In this document: piece by piece, positions 1 to 6,396 of the stretch | How positions within the stretch are numbered: position 1 is the first letter of the stretch | Layout: every line of letters begins with the position of its first letter | Source of the DNA: an uncultured Variovorax sp. | Lineage (GTDB): Bacteria; Pseudomonadota; Gammaproteobacteria; Burkholderiales; Burkholderiaceae | Assembly: GCA_946478645.1 (NCBI GenBank) | Contig: CAMLCW010000205.1 | Coordinates: 1-9,324, forward strand | DNA: 9,324 nucleotides | Direction of reading: 5' to 3' | The notes under the pieces: model-generated | Told to the model about the DNA's origin: nothing | What the model saw: the letters and a program-made list of their open reading frames with translations, nothing else | The model's database searches: none | Translations under genes and position numbers: made by a program

Positions 1-764
1 CCGACGCCTCGGCAGCCGACTACCGCCAGCTGCAGCAGCGCACCGGCACCGAGCGAGTGGTGTTCGTGACGCCCTCCACCTACGCTTGCGACAACCGCGC
101 GCTGATCGATGCGCTCGCGGCGTTCGGCCCGGCCGCACGCGGCGTGGCGGTCATCGACGAGAAGACGGCCAGCGACGAGGCACTGCATGCGCTGCGTGCG
201 CACGGCGTGCGCGGCATCCGGCTCAACCTTTCGCTCGGCGTCGCGAACGATCCCGCCGATCTCGCGCCGCTTGCGCGCCGCATCGCACCGCTGGGCTGGC
301 ACCTGCAGCTGCTTGCACCGGCCGCGCTGCTCGAAACGCTTGCGCCACAACTCGAAGCACTGCCGGTGCCGCTGGTCTTCGACCACTTCGGCCGGATTGC
401 GCCTTCGATGGCAGCACGCCACGGCGCGCACGCACTGATCGTGCGCCTGCTTCGCGCGGGACGCGCCTGGGTCAAGCTCTCGGGCGGCTACATCGTGAGC
501 GAGCAGCCGGCGCCGCACGACGACCTGGCGCCGCTCGCGCGCAGCTACATCGAGGCCGCGCCCGAGCGCGTGCTCTGGGGCAGCGACTGGCCTCATGCGT
601 CGGCCTCGGCCGGCCACCAGCCGATGCCCGACGACGCACAGCAGATGGACCAGCTGGCCCGCTGGGCCGGATCGGCCGCGTTACTGCGCCGCATCCTGGT
701 CGACAACCCGGCCGCGCTCTACGGCTTCGACTTTCCACCCACCAACACCAGGGAGACACCATGA
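1..764 (+). CDS. LigI-like amidohydrolase (COG3618), 5'-partial
   Basis: This is the C-terminal ~253 residues of a TIM-barrel amidohydrolase of the 2-pyrone-4,6-dicarboxylate (PDC) hydrolase/lactonase group. The open frame enters from the left edge (first full codon at 3), so the GTG at 57 is an internal Val codon. Aligned by eye with the complete paralogue at 5489-6370, it lacks about 50 N-terminal residues, which would carry the His-x-His motif. Visible signatures are the family segment FVTPSTY, the FDHFGR strand with its His (about residue 128 of the visible part), VKLSGGY, and WGSDWPH with the likely catalytic Asp (about 195). Known members hydrolyse lactones or cyclic esters in the cytoplasm; LigI itself opens PDC in lignin-aromatic breakdown. 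The substrate here is unknown. The stop codon overlaps the ATG of the next gene (ATGA at 761-764), so the two are probably co-translated. Confidence 0.9.
   Translation, partial: DASAADYRQLQQRTGTERVVFVTPSTYACDNRALIDALAAFGPAARGVAVIDEKTASDEALHALRAHGVRGIRLNLSLGVANDPADLAPLARRIAPLGWHLQLLAPAALLETLAPQLEALPVPLVFDHFGRIAPSMAARHGAHALIVRLLRAGRAWVKLSGGYIVSEQPAPHDDLAPLARSYIEAAPERVLWGSDWPHASASAGHQPMPDDAQQMDQLARWAGSAALLRRILVDNPAALYGFDFPPTNTRETP
751..755 (+). promoter_or_regulatory. Ribosome binding site of Bug receptor 1
   Basis: GGGAG sits 5 nt before the ATG at 761, inside the last codons of the preceding hydrolase gene. It supports the 761 start over the in-frame ATG at 788, which has no comparable site. 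Confidence 0.6.
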
Positions 765-1768
765 CCCGCACAGACACCCTCATCCGCATGCACCGGCGCC
801 GTTTCGGCGCGCTGGGCCTTGCCGCGCTTGCCGCGGCATCGGGCAGCGCCTTCGCACAAGGCGGCGGCTGGCCCACTGAAAGAGCCATCACCTGGGTGGT
901 GCCCTATCCGCCCGGCGGCACCACCGACACCCTGGGCCGCGCGCTCGCGCTGCGGCTCGCCGCCTCGCTCGGCACCAGCGTGGTGGTCGACAACAAGGCC
1001 GGCGCCACGGGCACCATCGGCTCGGCCTTCGTGGCGCGCGCCGCGCCCGACGGCTACACGCTGCTGGGCACCTCGATCGGGCCGCAGGCGGTGGTGCCGA
1101 ACCTGCTGCCGAAGATGCAGTACGACGCAGTGAAGGCCTTTGCGCCGATCTCGCTGATCGGAACCATCCCGCACGTGCTCGTGATCGGCACGGGCCAGCC
1201 GTTCGCATCGTTGCCCGCGCTGCTGGCCGCGGCCAAGGCCCGGCCCGGCGAGATCTCGTTCGCCTCCGGCGGCAACGGCACGGTGCTGCACATGCAGGGC
1301 GAGATGCTGCGGCTGCGCACCGGCACGCGCATGACGCACGTGCCCTACAAGGGCGACACGCCGGCGATCCAGGACGTGCTTGCGGGCCATGCGAGCTTCA
1401 TGTTCGCACCCGTGGCCGCGGCACTGCCGCACATCCGCAGCGGCCGTCTGCGCGCGCTCGCGGTCACATCGGCCGAACGCCTGCCGGGCCTGCCCGACGT
1501 TCCGACCATGGGCCAGGCCGGCTTCGACGACTTCGTGGTGGCGCAGTGGCAGGCGGTCTATGCGCCGGCCGGCACGCCCGCGGCCATCGTCGATCGCCTG
1601 CATGCCGAGATCGTGCGCCACCTGAAGGACCCGGAGCTGGTCGCGATGGCCGACAAGCTCGGCGTCACGCTGGTCGGCAGCACGCCGCAGCAGCTCGCGG
1701 CAACGCAGAAGGCCGACCTCGCGAAATGGGCCAAGGTGATCAAGGCCGCCAACATCCGGGCCGACTGA
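761..1768 (+). CDS. Bug/TctC-family periplasmic substrate-binding receptor 1
   Basis: This 335-residue protein is a Bug-type solute receptor of the tripartite tricarboxylate transport class, which bind carboxylates in the periplasm. The N-terminus carries consecutive arginines followed by Phe (RRRF, residues 12-15) and a hydrophobic stretch ending AFA before Gln33. This looks like a twin-arginine (Tat) signal cleaved after residue 32. Mature landmarks are the first ligand loop PPGGTTD (Asp56), the second loop VVDNKAGATGTIG (about 76-87), APDGYTLL (95-102), the FASGGNGT loop (about 168-174) and the HVPYKG segment (193-198). Length and order are normal for the family. It is closer to receptor 3 than to receptor 2. 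An in-frame ATG at 788 would still leave a signal peptide, but the ribosome binding site favours 761. No TctA/TctB partner is visible, so the receptor may use a membrane component encoded elsewhere or act as a sensor. The ligand is unknown. Confidence 0.93.
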   Translation: MTRTDTLIRMHRRRFGALGLAALAAASGSAFAQGGGWPTERAITWVVPYPPGGTTDTLGRALALRLAASLGTSVVVDNKAGATGTIGSAFVARAAPDGYTLLGTSIGPQAVVPNLLPKMQYDAVKAFAPISLIGTIPHVLVIGTGQPFASLPALLAAAKARPGEISFASGGNGTVLHMQGEMLRLRTGTRMTHVPYKGDTPAIQDVLAGHASFMFAPVAAALPHIRSGRLRALAVTSAERLPGLPDVPTMGQAGFDDFVVAQWQAVYAPAGTPAAIVDRLHAEIVRHLKDPELVAMADKLGVTLVGSTPQQLAATQKADLAKWAKVIKAANIRAD

Positions 1769-1778
1769 AACAGGCACG

Positions 1779-1804
1779 CCCTCTTTTTCTTCTTTTCTCT
1801 CTTC
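1779..1804 (+). other. Uninterrupted 26-nt pyrimidine tract
   Basis: Every base from 1779 to 1804 is C or T, in the largest gap of the operon (57 nt) between Bug receptor 1 and the RraA-family gene. This stands out in such a G-rich window. The following gene has only a weak Shine-Dalgarno (GAAAG, 1815-1819). Possible roles are a single-stranded S1 or translation-enhancer site, part of a Rho-loading region, or a small-RNA target. The only stem just upstream (GGGC 1758-1761 with GCCC 1778-1781) is too short to call a terminator. Confidence 0.35.
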
Positions 1805-1825
1805 AACCATTCCTGAAAGCATCCC

Positions 1826-2515
1826 ATGTCATCGCCCCTTCCCGACATCCTGCGCGACTTCGAGCGCGTGCCCGCATCCACCGTGGCGCAGGCCGCTGAA
1901 TTCCAGAGCGCGATCCTGGCCGACGTGGCCGGCCGCCGCGGTGCGCTCGACGGCCGCATCCGCGCGCTGCGCCCCAGCATGAAGCTCGCGGGCAGCGCGC
2001 TCACCGTCGAGGTGCGCCCGGGCGACAACCTCATGATCCATGCCGCGATCGCGATGGCCAAGCCCGGCGACGTGCTCGTGATCGACGGCAAGGGCGACCT
2101 GGGCGCGGCGCTGATGGGCACCATCATGATGACCGCCTGCCGCAAGCTCGGCATCGCGGGCGTGGTGATCGACGGCGCCTGCCGCGACAGCCTCGAGATC
2201 GAGGAGATGGGCTTCCCGGTGTTCTCGGCCGGCACCAATCCGAACGGGCCGACCAAGAACATCGGCGGGCGCATCGGCCATCCGGTGTCGGTGGGCGGCG
2301 TAACGGTGAAGGCCGGCGACTTCGTGATCGGCGATGCCGACGGCGTGGTGGTGGTCGAGCGCGAGAAGATCGAAGCCCTGCTGCCGCTGGCCGGGAAGAA
2401 GGTGGCCGACGAGAATGCGCGCGTGGCCGCGATCGGCCGCGGCGACACCAGCGCGAAATGGCTCGACGCCGCACTGCGCGCGGCCGGCGTGCTGAAGGAA
2501 GGCGAAACGCTGTGA
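1826..2515 (+). CDS. RraA / HMG-CHA aldolase family protein
   Basis: This 229-residue protein has the RraA/MenG-like fold shared by 4-hydroxy-4-methyl-2-oxoglutarate/4-carboxy-4-hydroxy-2-oxoadipate (HMG/CHA) aldolases. Visible landmarks are GDNLMIHAAI (67-76), DVLVIDGKGDLGAALMG (82-98), GIAGVVIDGACRD (109-121, with the conserved Arg120-Asp121 pair), the MGFPVFSAGTNPNG segment (128-141) and GDFVIGDADGVVVV (164-177). Active aldolases carry an Asp or Glu 21 residues before that Arg, which helps bind the divalent metal. Here that position is Thr99, so aldolase or oxaloacetate decarboxylase activity is doubtful. Enzymes of this family split 2-oxo acids to pyruvate; E. coli RraA instead modulates RNase E. 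Sitting in a catabolic operon argues for a metabolic role. Older annotation as a menaquinone methyltransferase is wrong for the family. The ATG at 1826 is preceded by only a weak GAAAG site. The stop overlaps the GTG start of the dehydrogenase. Confidence 0.9.
   Translation: MSSPLPDILRDFERVPASTVAQAAEFQSAILADVAGRRGALDGRIRALRPSMKLAGSALTVEVRPGDNLMIHAAIAMAKPGDVLVIDGKGDLGAALMGTIMMTACRKLGIAGVVIDGACRDSLEIEEMGFPVFSAGTNPNGPTKNIGGRIGHPVSVGGVTVKAGDFVIGDADGVVVVEREKIEALLPLAGKKVADENARVAAIGRGDTSAKWLDAALRAAGVLKEGETL
2495..2502 (+). promoter_or_regulatory. Ribosome binding site selecting GTG start of the dehydrogenase
   Basis: AAGGAAGG lies 9 nt before the GTG at 2512, within the last codons of the RraA-family gene. 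It favours the overlapping GTGA start at 2512 over the upstream in-frame ATG at 2458, which would lie deep inside the preceding gene. Confidence 0.6.
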
Positions 2516-3483
2516 GCGCAGCACACGAAGTAGCAAGCGTGGGGGCGCGACGAAGCGCCATCCTCGTCACTGGCGCCGACCTGGCGCCGCAGGCGAGTGC
2601 ACTGCTCGCCGGCCACGAACTCGTCTTTGCGGGCCGCACGCCGAACGAAGACGACCTGGTCGCGCTCTGCCGCGCCCACGATCCCGTCGCCATCATCGTG
2701 CGCTACGGCAAGATCCCTGCCGCGGTGATGGATGCGGCGCCCTCGCTCAAGGTGATCTCCAAGCACGGCAGCGGCACCGACACCATCGACAAGGCCGCGG
2801 CGCATGCGCGCGGCATCGAGGTGGTGGCGGCGGCGGGCGCCAACGCGGCGGCCGTGGCCGAACAGGCGCTCGCGCTGCTGCTGGCCTGCGCCAAGTCGGT
2901 GGTCGCGCTCGACGCGCGCATGCACGCGGGGCACTGGGACAAGGCCACGCACAAGAGCCTCGAACTCGGCGGACGCACCATCGGCCTCGTCGGCCTCGGC
3001 GCGATCGGGTTGCGCTTTGCGCGCATGGCCGATGCGGTGGGCATGCGCGTGCTCGGCTTCGATCCGTTCGCGAAAAACGATTCGCTTCCGCCTTACATTC
3101 AGCGCGTCGAGCTCGACACGCTCTGGGCCGAGTCCGACGCGATCTCGCTGCACTGCCCGCTGACCGACGACAACCGCGGCCTCCTCAACGCCGAAACGCT
3201 GGCGCGTTGCAAGCGCGGCGTCATCGTCGTGAACACCGCGCGCGGCGGCCTGATCGACGAGCCGGCGCTGCTTGCTGCGCTGCAATCAGGCCAGGTGGCG
3301 ATGGCGGGACTCGACAGCTTCGCCGTCGAGCCGATGACGCCCGGCCATCCCTTCCAGGGCGAGGCCCGGCTGGTGCTGAGCCCGCACATCGGCGGCGTGA
3401 CCGGCGATGCCTACGTCAACATGGGCGTGGCTGCGGCCCGCAACCTGCTGGCCGTACTCGCGCGGCAGGCCACACCGGCCTGA
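2512..3483 (+). CDS. NAD-dependent D-2-hydroxyacid dehydrogenase (SerA-like, no ACT domain)
   Basis: This 323-residue enzyme belongs to the D-isomer-specific 2-hydroxyacid dehydrogenase family (phosphoglycerate, glycerate and glyoxylate dehydrogenase group). It interconverts 2-hydroxy and 2-oxo acids in the cytoplasm. The Rossmann nucleotide loop GLGAIG is at 161-166, followed by Asp184 in LGFDPF, which favours NAD over NADP. Catalytic residues are Arg244 in NTARGG, Glu273 in the AVEP stretch and His292 in SPHIGG. The N-terminal substrate domain contains SKHGSGTDTID (83-93). At this length there is no C-terminal ACT regulatory domain, so serine-type feedback is not expected, which fits a catabolic rather than a biosynthetic role. 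The start is the GTG that overlaps the stop of the RraA-family gene, backed by a good ribosome binding site. The exact substrate cannot be read from sequence; a hydroxy-dicarboxylate or sugar-acid derivative would suit the neighbours. Confidence 0.93.
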   Translation: MSAAHEVASVGARRSAILVTGADLAPQASALLAGHELVFAGRTPNEDDLVALCRAHDPVAIIVRYGKIPAAVMDAAPSLKVISKHGSGTDTIDKAAAHARGIEVVAAAGANAAAVAEQALALLLACAKSVVALDARMHAGHWDKATHKSLELGGRTIGLVGLGAIGLRFARMADAVGMRVLGFDPFAKNDSLPPYIQRVELDTLWAESDAISLHCPLTDDNRGLLNAETLARCKRGVIVVNTARGGLIDEPALLAALQSGQVAMAGLDSFAVEPMTPGHPFQGEARLVLSPHIGGVTGDAYVNMGVAAARNLLAVLARQATPA

Positions 3484-3501
3484 AGCGCTCACCATCACAA
3501 C

Positions 3502-3508
3502 AAGGAGG
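3502..3508 (+). promoter_or_regulatory. Strong Shine-Dalgarno choosing the start of Bug receptor 2
   Basis: AAGGAGG is the best ribosome binding site in the window. It ends 1 nt before the ATG at 3510 but 7 nt before the in-frame ATG at 3516, so 3516 is the more likely start. Its strength suggests this receptor is translated at a high rate relative to the enzymes. Confidence 0.7.
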
Positions 3509-3515
3509 CATGAAA

Positions 3516-4502
3516 ATGAGAAAGAACAACCAACCGGGGCTGCGGTCCCTCGCCTTGACGGCGCTGGTGCTCGGGCTGTCGATGTCCGCGGCCCAGGCGC
3601 AGAACTGGCCGGCCAAGCCGGTGCGCCTGGTCGTCGGCTTCTCCGCGGGCGGGCCGACCGACGTGGTCGCGCGCGCCTTTGCCGAGCACGCCTCGCGCGC
3701 CCTCGGCCAGCCCTTCGTGGTCGACAACAAGCCCGGCGCCAACACCATCCTTGCGGCCGAGGCCGTGGCTGTCGCGCCGGCCGACGGCCACACGCTGCTG
3801 CTGGGCGCGACCAACCACACGATGATCCCGGCGCTCTACAGCCAGCGCGTCAAGTTCGACGCCGTGCGCTCGTTCGCGCCGGTCTGCCAGCTGGCCGCAA
3901 GCCCCACGGTGCTGGTGGTTGGGCCGTCGATGCCGGCCAAAACGCTTGACGCGTTCATGCAGGCCGTCAAGGCCGAACCGGGCAAGCGGACCTATGCCAC
4001 GCCGGGCACCGGCAGTTCGGGGCACTTTGCGAGCGCGAGCTTCACGCGGCTCACCGGCACCTCGATGAACCACATCCCCTACAAGGGCGCAGCGCAGGCC
4101 GTGACCGACCTCATGGGCGGCCAGGTCGACAGTTCCTTTGCGACGCTGGGTTCGGTGCTGCCGCAGGTGCAGTCGGGCAAGCTCACCGCGCTCGCACTTG
4201 CGGCGCCGCGCCGCTCCGAGCTGCTGCCCGCGGTGCCGACCTTCGAGGAGCTCGGCGTCAAGGGCTACACGGCCGATGCCTGGTACGGCCTGCTGGCACC
4301 GGCCGGCACGCCGCCCGAAGTGCTCGCCCGCCTGCGCCAGGTCTCGACCGCGTTCGCGCAGGCGCCAGCCACGCAGCAGAAGCTGCGCTCGCTCGGCATG
4401 GAGGCGCGCAGCACCTGCGGCGATGCGTTCGGCGCACAGCTTGCGCGCGAAGTCGCGCTCTACGGCGAGCTCGCGCGCGCGCTCGACCTCAAGACTGAAT
4501 GA
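3516..4502 (+). CDS. Bug/TctC-family periplasmic substrate-binding receptor 2
   Basis: This is a 328-residue Bug-type receptor (330 if the ATG at 3510 is used). The N-terminus MRKNNQPGLR is followed by a hydrophobic core and a Sec-type cleavage site AQA before Gln29, so the mature protein is periplasmic. Ligand-loop landmarks are GFSAGGPTD (Asp49), VVDNKPGA (68-75), ADGHTLL (89-95), TPGTGSSGHF (162-171) and HIPYKG (186-191). The second loop reads GANTILA where receptors 1 and 3 have GATGTIG and GASGTIG, so ligand specificity probably differs. The mature protein has only two cysteines (Cys124 and Cys301), which could form a disulfide in the periplasm; this is inference. The 3' end overlaps a possible ATG of receptor 3 at 4499. 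The 32-nt gap after the dehydrogenase and the strong ribosome binding site fit one transcript. Confidence 0.93.
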   Translation: MRKNNQPGLRSLALTALVLGLSMSAAQAQNWPAKPVRLVVGFSAGGPTDVVARAFAEHASRALGQPFVVDNKPGANTILAAEAVAVAPADGHTLLLGATNHTMIPALYSQRVKFDAVRSFAPVCQLAASPTVLVVGPSMPAKTLDAFMQAVKAEPGKRTYATPGTGSSGHFASASFTRLTGTSMNHIPYKGAAQAVTDLMGGQVDSSFATLGSVLPQVQSGKLTALALAAPRRSELLPAVPTFEELGVKGYTADAWYGLLAPAGTPPEVLARLRQVSTAFAQAPATQQKLRSLGMEARSTCGDAFGAQLAREVALYGELARALDLKTE

Positions 4503-4505
4503 ACC

Positions 4506-4510
4506 AAGGA
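4506..4510 (+). promoter_or_regulatory. Ribosome binding site bearing on the start of Bug receptor 3
   Basis: AAGGA lies 6 nt before the GTG at 4517. The competing ATG at 4499, which overlaps the previous stop as ATGA, has no clear site before it. This favours GTG 4517, although translational coupling could still use 4499. Confidence 0.5.
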
Positions 4511-4516
4511 ACCACC

Positions 4517-5479
4517 GTGATCAAGATCCTCCAACGACTGCTCGCGGCCGCGGCCTGCCTGTTCGCGGGCGCGGCCGCCCATGCGGCGTTTCCCGAACGG
4601 CCGGTCACGCTCGTCGTGTCCTATGCGCCCGGCGGCTCCGCCGATGCGCTCGCGCGCGTGATCGCGGTACGCATGAGCGAGAAGCTCGGCACCAGCGTGG
4701 TGGTCGACAACCGGCCCGGCGCCAGCGGCACCATCGGGGCCGCCTATGTCGCCAAGGCTGCGCCCGATGGCTTCACCGTGCTCTACGACGCCACGCCCTA
4801 TTCGATCAATCCGCACCTGTTCGCGAAGATGCCGTTCGCGGCCGGCGCACTGCAGCCGCTCGCGCTTGTCTCGCTGGCGCCGAACATCGTGATCGTGCGC
4901 ACCGATTCCCCGATCAAGGACATCCAGGATCTCGCGGCCAAGGCGCGCGCGGAGCCGGGCAAGCTCAACTTCGCTTCGGGCGGGAGTGGCACGGTGCAGC
5001 GGCTCGCAGCGGAACTGCTGCGCCAGCGCCTCGGGCTCGACATGGTGCACGTGGGCTACAAGAGCGGCGGCCCCGCGATCGTGGACGTGATGGGCGGACA
5101 GGTCGACTTCATGTTCAGCACCGTGGCCGCTTCGTCGCCGCTCGTCGCCTCGGGCAAGCTGCGCGCGCTCGCGATCTCGTCGCCGACGCGCTCGGCGCGG
5201 CTGCCGGCGGTGCCGACGATTGCCGAGACGGTCGCGCCGGGCTACGAGGCCTTCGAATGGAACGGCGTCTTCGTTCCAGTCGGCACGCCGGCCCCCGTGG
5301 CCGACAAGCTGCACCAGGCGCTGGTCGAGGTGCTCAAGGAAGACGGGGTACGCAAGCGTTTCCTCGACGTCGGTGTGCAGCCGGTCGGCTCCACACCGGC
5401 GGAATTCGCTGCCTTCCTGAAGAAGGAGGACGCGCGCTGGGCCGAGGTCGTCCGCAAGGGCAACATCAAGCTCGACTGA
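4517..5479 (+). CDS. Bug/TctC-family periplasmic substrate-binding receptor 3
   Basis: This is a 320-residue Bug-type receptor (326 if the ATG at 4499 is used). From GTG 4517 the N-terminus is a compact Sec signal (MIKILQRLL, an Ala-rich core, then AHA before Ala24). The first ligand loop is SYAPGGSAD (Asp43), the second VVDNRPGASGTIG (about 62-74), followed by APDGF, the FASGGSGT loop and HVGYKSGGPAI. Loops two and three match receptor 1 closely: both have LGTSVVVDN and FASGG[NS]GTV, and a 28-nt stretch is identical between the genes (967-994 and 4684-4711). The two are therefore likely paralogues with related ligands. The Cys in the signal core is not in a lipobox, so this is not a lipoprotein. 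The gene is followed 9 nt later by the second LigI-like hydrolase, mirroring the pairing of receptor 1 with the first hydrolase. The ligand is unknown; carboxylates are typical for the family. Confidence 0.93.
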   Translation: MIKILQRLLAAAACLFAGAAAHAAFPERPVTLVVSYAPGGSADALARVIAVRMSEKLGTSVVVDNRPGASGTIGAAYVAKAAPDGFTVLYDATPYSINPHLFAKMPFAAGALQPLALVSLAPNIVIVRTDSPIKDIQDLAAKARAEPGKLNFASGGSGTVQRLAAELLRQRLGLDMVHVGYKSGGPAIVDVMGGQVDFMFSTVAASSPLVASGKLRALAISSPTRSARLPAVPTIAETVAPGYEAFEWNGVFVPVGTPAPVADKLHQALVEVLKEDGVRKRFLDVGVQPVGSTPAEFAAFLKKEDARWAEVVRKGNIKLD

Positions 5480-5488
5480 GCACGCCCG

Positions 5489-6370
5489 ATGACGCACACA
5501 ACCGCCGACGCACCGGTCCCGCACTCCGCAGGCGGCGCACGCCCCGAGCTGGCGCTGCCGCGCGACGCCTGCGACAGTCACATGCACATCTTCGATCCGC
5601 GCTTCGCGCCCTCGCCGCACTGGCCGCGGGTTCCTCCGCGCGCGGAGGTGGACGCCTACCGATTGCTGCAGCGACGCCTCGGGACGACGCGGGCGGTGGT
5701 GGTCAACCCCTCCACCTACGGCACCAACAACCGCTGCACGCTCGATGCGCTGGCGCAACTCGGCGGCGCCGCCCGCGGCGTGGCGGTGGTCGGGCAGACG
5801 GTCTCCGACGCCGAACTCGACCACCTCGCCGCCCACCGCGTCTGCGGCCTGCGCGTGAACTTCGTCACGCCGCAGTCCTGGGGCACCACCACGGCCGAGC
5901 TGCTCTCGACGCTGGCCCATCGAATCGCGCGGCTGGGCTGGCACATCCAGGTCTTCGTGCACCCCGAACAGCTGGTCACGCTTGCGCCGCTGCTCGCGCG
6001 CCTGCCGGTTCCGCTGGTGATCGACCACATGGCGCGCCTGGATCCCGCCGAGGGCACGGGCGGCGAGGCCTTCACGGCGGTGCGGCGGCTGCTCGACGGA
6101 GGCAACACCTGGATCAAACTGTCGGGCGTGTACATGCGCTCGCGTGAGGGCGCGCCGAACTATGCGGACAGCCTGGCGTTGGGCCGCGCGCTGGTCCAGG
6201 CCGCGCCGGAACGGCTGGTCTGGGGCAGCGACTGGCCGCACACCACCGAGCCGCCCGGCAGCGTGGACGACGCCGACCTGGCGAACGTTCTCATGGCATG
6301 GTGCGGCAGCGAAGCCATGCGCGACCGCATCCTGGTCGGCAACCCGGCGCTGCTCTATGGCTTCGAGTGA
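5489..6370 (+). CDS. LigI-like amidohydrolase / lactonase (COG3618), complete
   Basis: This 293-residue protein is the complete paralogue of the partial hydrolase at the left edge, and its length matches the PDC hydrolase LigI group. It has the N-terminal DSHMHIF motif (His31, His33), IDHMAR with His180, WIKLSG (208-213) and WGSDWPH with Asp248. LigI-type enzymes use this His-x-His, lone His and terminal Asp set, with the Asp activating water, and LigI is reported to work without a bound metal; close relatives open other lactones such as sugar-acid lactones. The reaction is therefore probably hydrolysis of a carboxylated lactone in the cytoplasm, substrate unknown. The first ~25 residues are a variable Pro/Ala-rich extension. 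The ATG at 5489 has only a weak GAG site 8 nt upstream, overlapping the stop of receptor 3, so translation may rely on coupling. The SMP-30-type lactonase follows after 26 nt. Confidence 0.92.
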   Translation: MTHTTADAPVPHSAGGARPELALPRDACDSHMHIFDPRFAPSPHWPRVPPRAEVDAYRLLQRRLGTTRAVVVNPSTYGTNNRCTLDALAQLGGAARGVAVVGQTVSDAELDHLAAHRVCGLRVNFVTPQSWGTTTAELLSTLAHRIARLGWHIQVFVHPEQLVTLAPLLARLPVPLVIDHMARLDPAEGTGGEAFTAVRRLLDGGNTWIKLSGVYMRSREGAPNYADSLALGRALVQAAPERLVWGSDWPHTTEPPGSVDDADLANVLMAWCGSEAMRDRILVGNPALLYGFE

Positions 6371-6396
6371 CACGGGCGCCTGAGCGAAAGAACCGC

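Noticed and set aside
1758..1800. Possible intrinsic terminator: GGGC/GCCC stem followed by a T-rich run
   Set aside because: The stem is 4 bp with a 16-nt loop, and the T run is interrupted by C. Too weak, and the genes on both sides read as one operon.
1558..3285. 575-codon open frame on the - strand, and others such as 4460-6418 (-) and 719-1822 (-)
   Set aside because: They lie antisense to clear enzyme and receptor genes, are rich in Arg/Ala/His as expected of G+C-rich shadows, and show no recognisable domain.
4547..4570. Lipoprotein signal in receptor 3 (Cys in the signal core)
   Set aside because: The residues before the Cys are all Ala with no Leu at -3, and the hydrophobic core continues past it to an AHA cleavage site.
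4138..6147. 669-codon + strand frame, and 86-1768 read from its first codon
   Set aside because: Both are off-frame extensions through real genes. The Arg-rich translation resembles no protein; only the 761-1768 part of the second frame is a gene.
574..6237. 19-nt identity between the two hydrolase genes (574-592 and 6219-6237) as a mobile-element or recombination repeat
   Set aside because: It encodes the conserved WGSDWP active-site motif, so it is explained by protein constraint and paralogy.
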